64,000 nt of DNA from Lachnospiraceae bacterium (GTDB taxonomy: Bacteria > Bacillota > Clostridia > Lachnospirales > Lachnospiraceae), in NCBI GenBank assembly GCA_017634455.1, contig JAGBNK010000006.1:1-64000 (forward strand). Reading direction: 5' to 3'. The position numbers and the translations under genes were made by a program. Below are positions 62,993 to 64,000 of the stretch, piece after piece. Each line of letters starts with the position of its first letter. Position 1 is the first letter of the stretch. A model generated the notes under the pieces. The model did no database searches, was not told the origin of the DNA, and saw only the letters and a program-made list of their open reading frames with translations.

Positions 62993-64000
62993 ATGAATAG
63001 GGAAGCTATTTTTTCAGATGGAACCAAGCAGTTCATTTCTCCTGCTTATGTTACATCCAATTCAAAAGTGAATATAATGCTTCGTGTTGATCGTTTGGAT
63101 GAGCCGACTATTACCCTGGTTGCGCCTGAAATGGGCATTGCCAAGATAATGAGGGTGAATCGTACAGACGATAGATTTACATATTATGAAGCTAGTATGC
63201 ATGTGTCTGACAGAATGCTCCGATATCATTTTGAATTAAAGAATGAAGATGAATTTCTATATTATGATGCATTTGGTGTGTCTGAATATTACAGACCGGA
63301 ATATGAATTTAAACTTATACCGGACTTCGATGTGCCTGAGTGGGCTGAAGGTGCGGTAATGTACCAGATACTGGTAGATAGATTTGCCAATAGCGACGAG
63401 GGAAATGATGTAGAAAATAATGAATACTACTACATCAAGACCATGGCAACCCATGTGGAAGATTGGAGTAAGCCTCCTGCAGATTTTGGAGTTGCGGAAT
63501 TCTATGGAGGAGACTTGCAGGGCGTGCTGGATAATATGCGCTATATCAAAGGACTGGGAGTGGAGGCTATATATTTTAATCCTATATTTGTATCTCCATC
63601 CAGTCATAAGTATGATATTGCGGACTATGATCATATTGATCCTCATTATGCCAAGGTAATTGATTACACAGGAGAGAATCAGACTCCTGGAGATCCAGAT
63701 AATACTCATGCCACCAGATATATTAACAAAGTTACTAATTGGGATAATCTAAATGCTTCTAATGAATTTTTTGCCAAGTTTGTAGATGCAGCTCATCAGA
63801 TGGGTATTAGAGTTATTCTAGATGGAGTATTTAATCACTGTGGTTCCTTTAATAAATGGTTGGATAGAGAGGGCATTTATCTAGGCAAAGAAGGCTTTGA
63901 GCCAGGTGCTTATCAGCGGGTAGACAGTCCTTATCATAAATTCTTTAAGTTTGGTGATGAGAATCCAGAGAGCTGGCCTCACAATAATAGCTATGAAGGC
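62993..64000 (+). CDS. GH13 alpha-amylase-family glycoside hydrolase (truncated by window end)
   Basis: 336 codons are visible from ATG 62993, which GAGGTG precedes by a few bases; the frame is open to the window end. The first about 115 residues resemble an N-terminal CBM34-type beta domain, and the TIM barrel starts at WAEGAVMYQILVDRFANSD near 120. FYGGDLQGVLDNMRYIKGLGVEAIYFNPIF near 164 and conserved region I DGVFNHCG near 278 are present; the catalytic Asp and Glu lie beyond the window. This layout fits a neopullulanase/cyclomaltodextrinase-type maltodextrin enzyme. No signal peptide is seen, so it is likely cytoplasmic. Confidence 0.85.
   Translation, partial: MNREAIFSDGTKQFISPAYVTSNSKVNIMLRVDRLDEPTITLVAPEMGIAKIMRVNRTDDRFTYYEASMHVSDRMLRYHFELKNEDEFLYYDAFGVSEYYRPEYEFKLIPDFDVPEWAEGAVMYQILVDRFANSDEGNDVENNEYYYIKTMATHVEDWSKPPADFGVAEFYGGDLQGVLDNMRYIKGLGVEAIYFNPIFVSPSSHKYDIADYDHIDPHYAKVIDYTGENQTPGDPDNTHATRYINKVTNWDNLNASNEFFAKFVDAAHQMGIRVILDGVFNHCGSFNKWLDREGIYLGKEGFEPGAYQRVDSPYHKFFKFGDENPESWPHNNSYEG

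Overview
The window is a stretch of AT-rich chromosome from an anaerobic Firmicute, most likely a Lachnospiraceae member of the Butyrivibrio, Pseudobutyrivibrio or Roseburia type. The pointers are the AGGAGG-type ribosome binding sites, the HU-rqcP-divIC-tilS-hpt-ftsH housekeeping order, a SAM-I riboswitch before metK, an archaeal/eukaryote-type ProRS, and a phosphatidylserine decarboxylase with a GGST motif. The sporulation genes yabP, yabQ and spoIIE, usually interleaved in the divIC-ftsH region of spore formers, are absent here, which suggests a non-sporulating lineage. Species cannot be named from the sequence alone. Genes lie mostly on the + strand with short gaps. No tRNA, rRNA, CRISPR array, transposase or integrase was seen.

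Layout: 1-5.7 kb holds the end of a Fic protein, M42 and M18 peptidases, an RpiB-like isomerase, a nucleoside phosphorylase and a rhodanese-TtcA fusion. 5.9-13.5 kb is the most unusual region. It is a compact run of nitrogenase-like genes (NifD-like, NifK-like, NifH-like and a NifX-NifB fusion) followed without a terminator by a MetN-MetI-MetQ type methionine/sulfur-compound ABC importer, and closed by a strong terminator. No NifE, NifN or NifV is present in the window. The pairing with a methionine importer argues for a reductive sulfur-salvage enzyme of the methylthio-alkane reductase kind, or a relative with an unknown substrate, rather than nitrogen fixation. 13.6-17.7 kb is a membrane-lipid cluster (DUF3990 protein, PAP2 phosphatase, MprF-like flippase, PssA, Psd). 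17.8-23.2 kb carries signalling genes (hybrid kinase, diguanylate cyclase) and a voltage-gated-type K+ channel. 23.3-29.7 kb has a FecCD-type iron/cobalamin/haem importer followed by a heterodimeric ABC exporter. 29.8-35.8 kb is a catabolic-looking set: a two-part CaiB/BaiF CoA-transferase, a flavin/FeS enoate-reductase-like enzyme, a DUF2798 membrane protein and an MFS transporter.

36-41 kb contains threonine aldolase, a nitroreductase, an alpha/beta hydrolase, and a COG0523 GTPase translationally coupled to a CDF metal transporter. From 41 kb onward the region is core: pth, mfd, a SurA-like lipoprotein, murA, an HD-GYP protein, riboswitch-controlled metK, a two-component pair, an RluA-family synthase, proS with a structured leader, cca, a PEGA lipoprotein, HU, rqcP, divIC, tilS, hpt and ftsH. 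The window ends inside a GH13 alpha-amylase-type gene.

Sulfur and methyl metabolism links the window: the nitrogenase-like genes and MetNIQ could supply methionine or its precursors, and metK, under SAM control, converts methionine to SAM. That functional link is inference. The enzyme families and motifs are read directly from the sequence.
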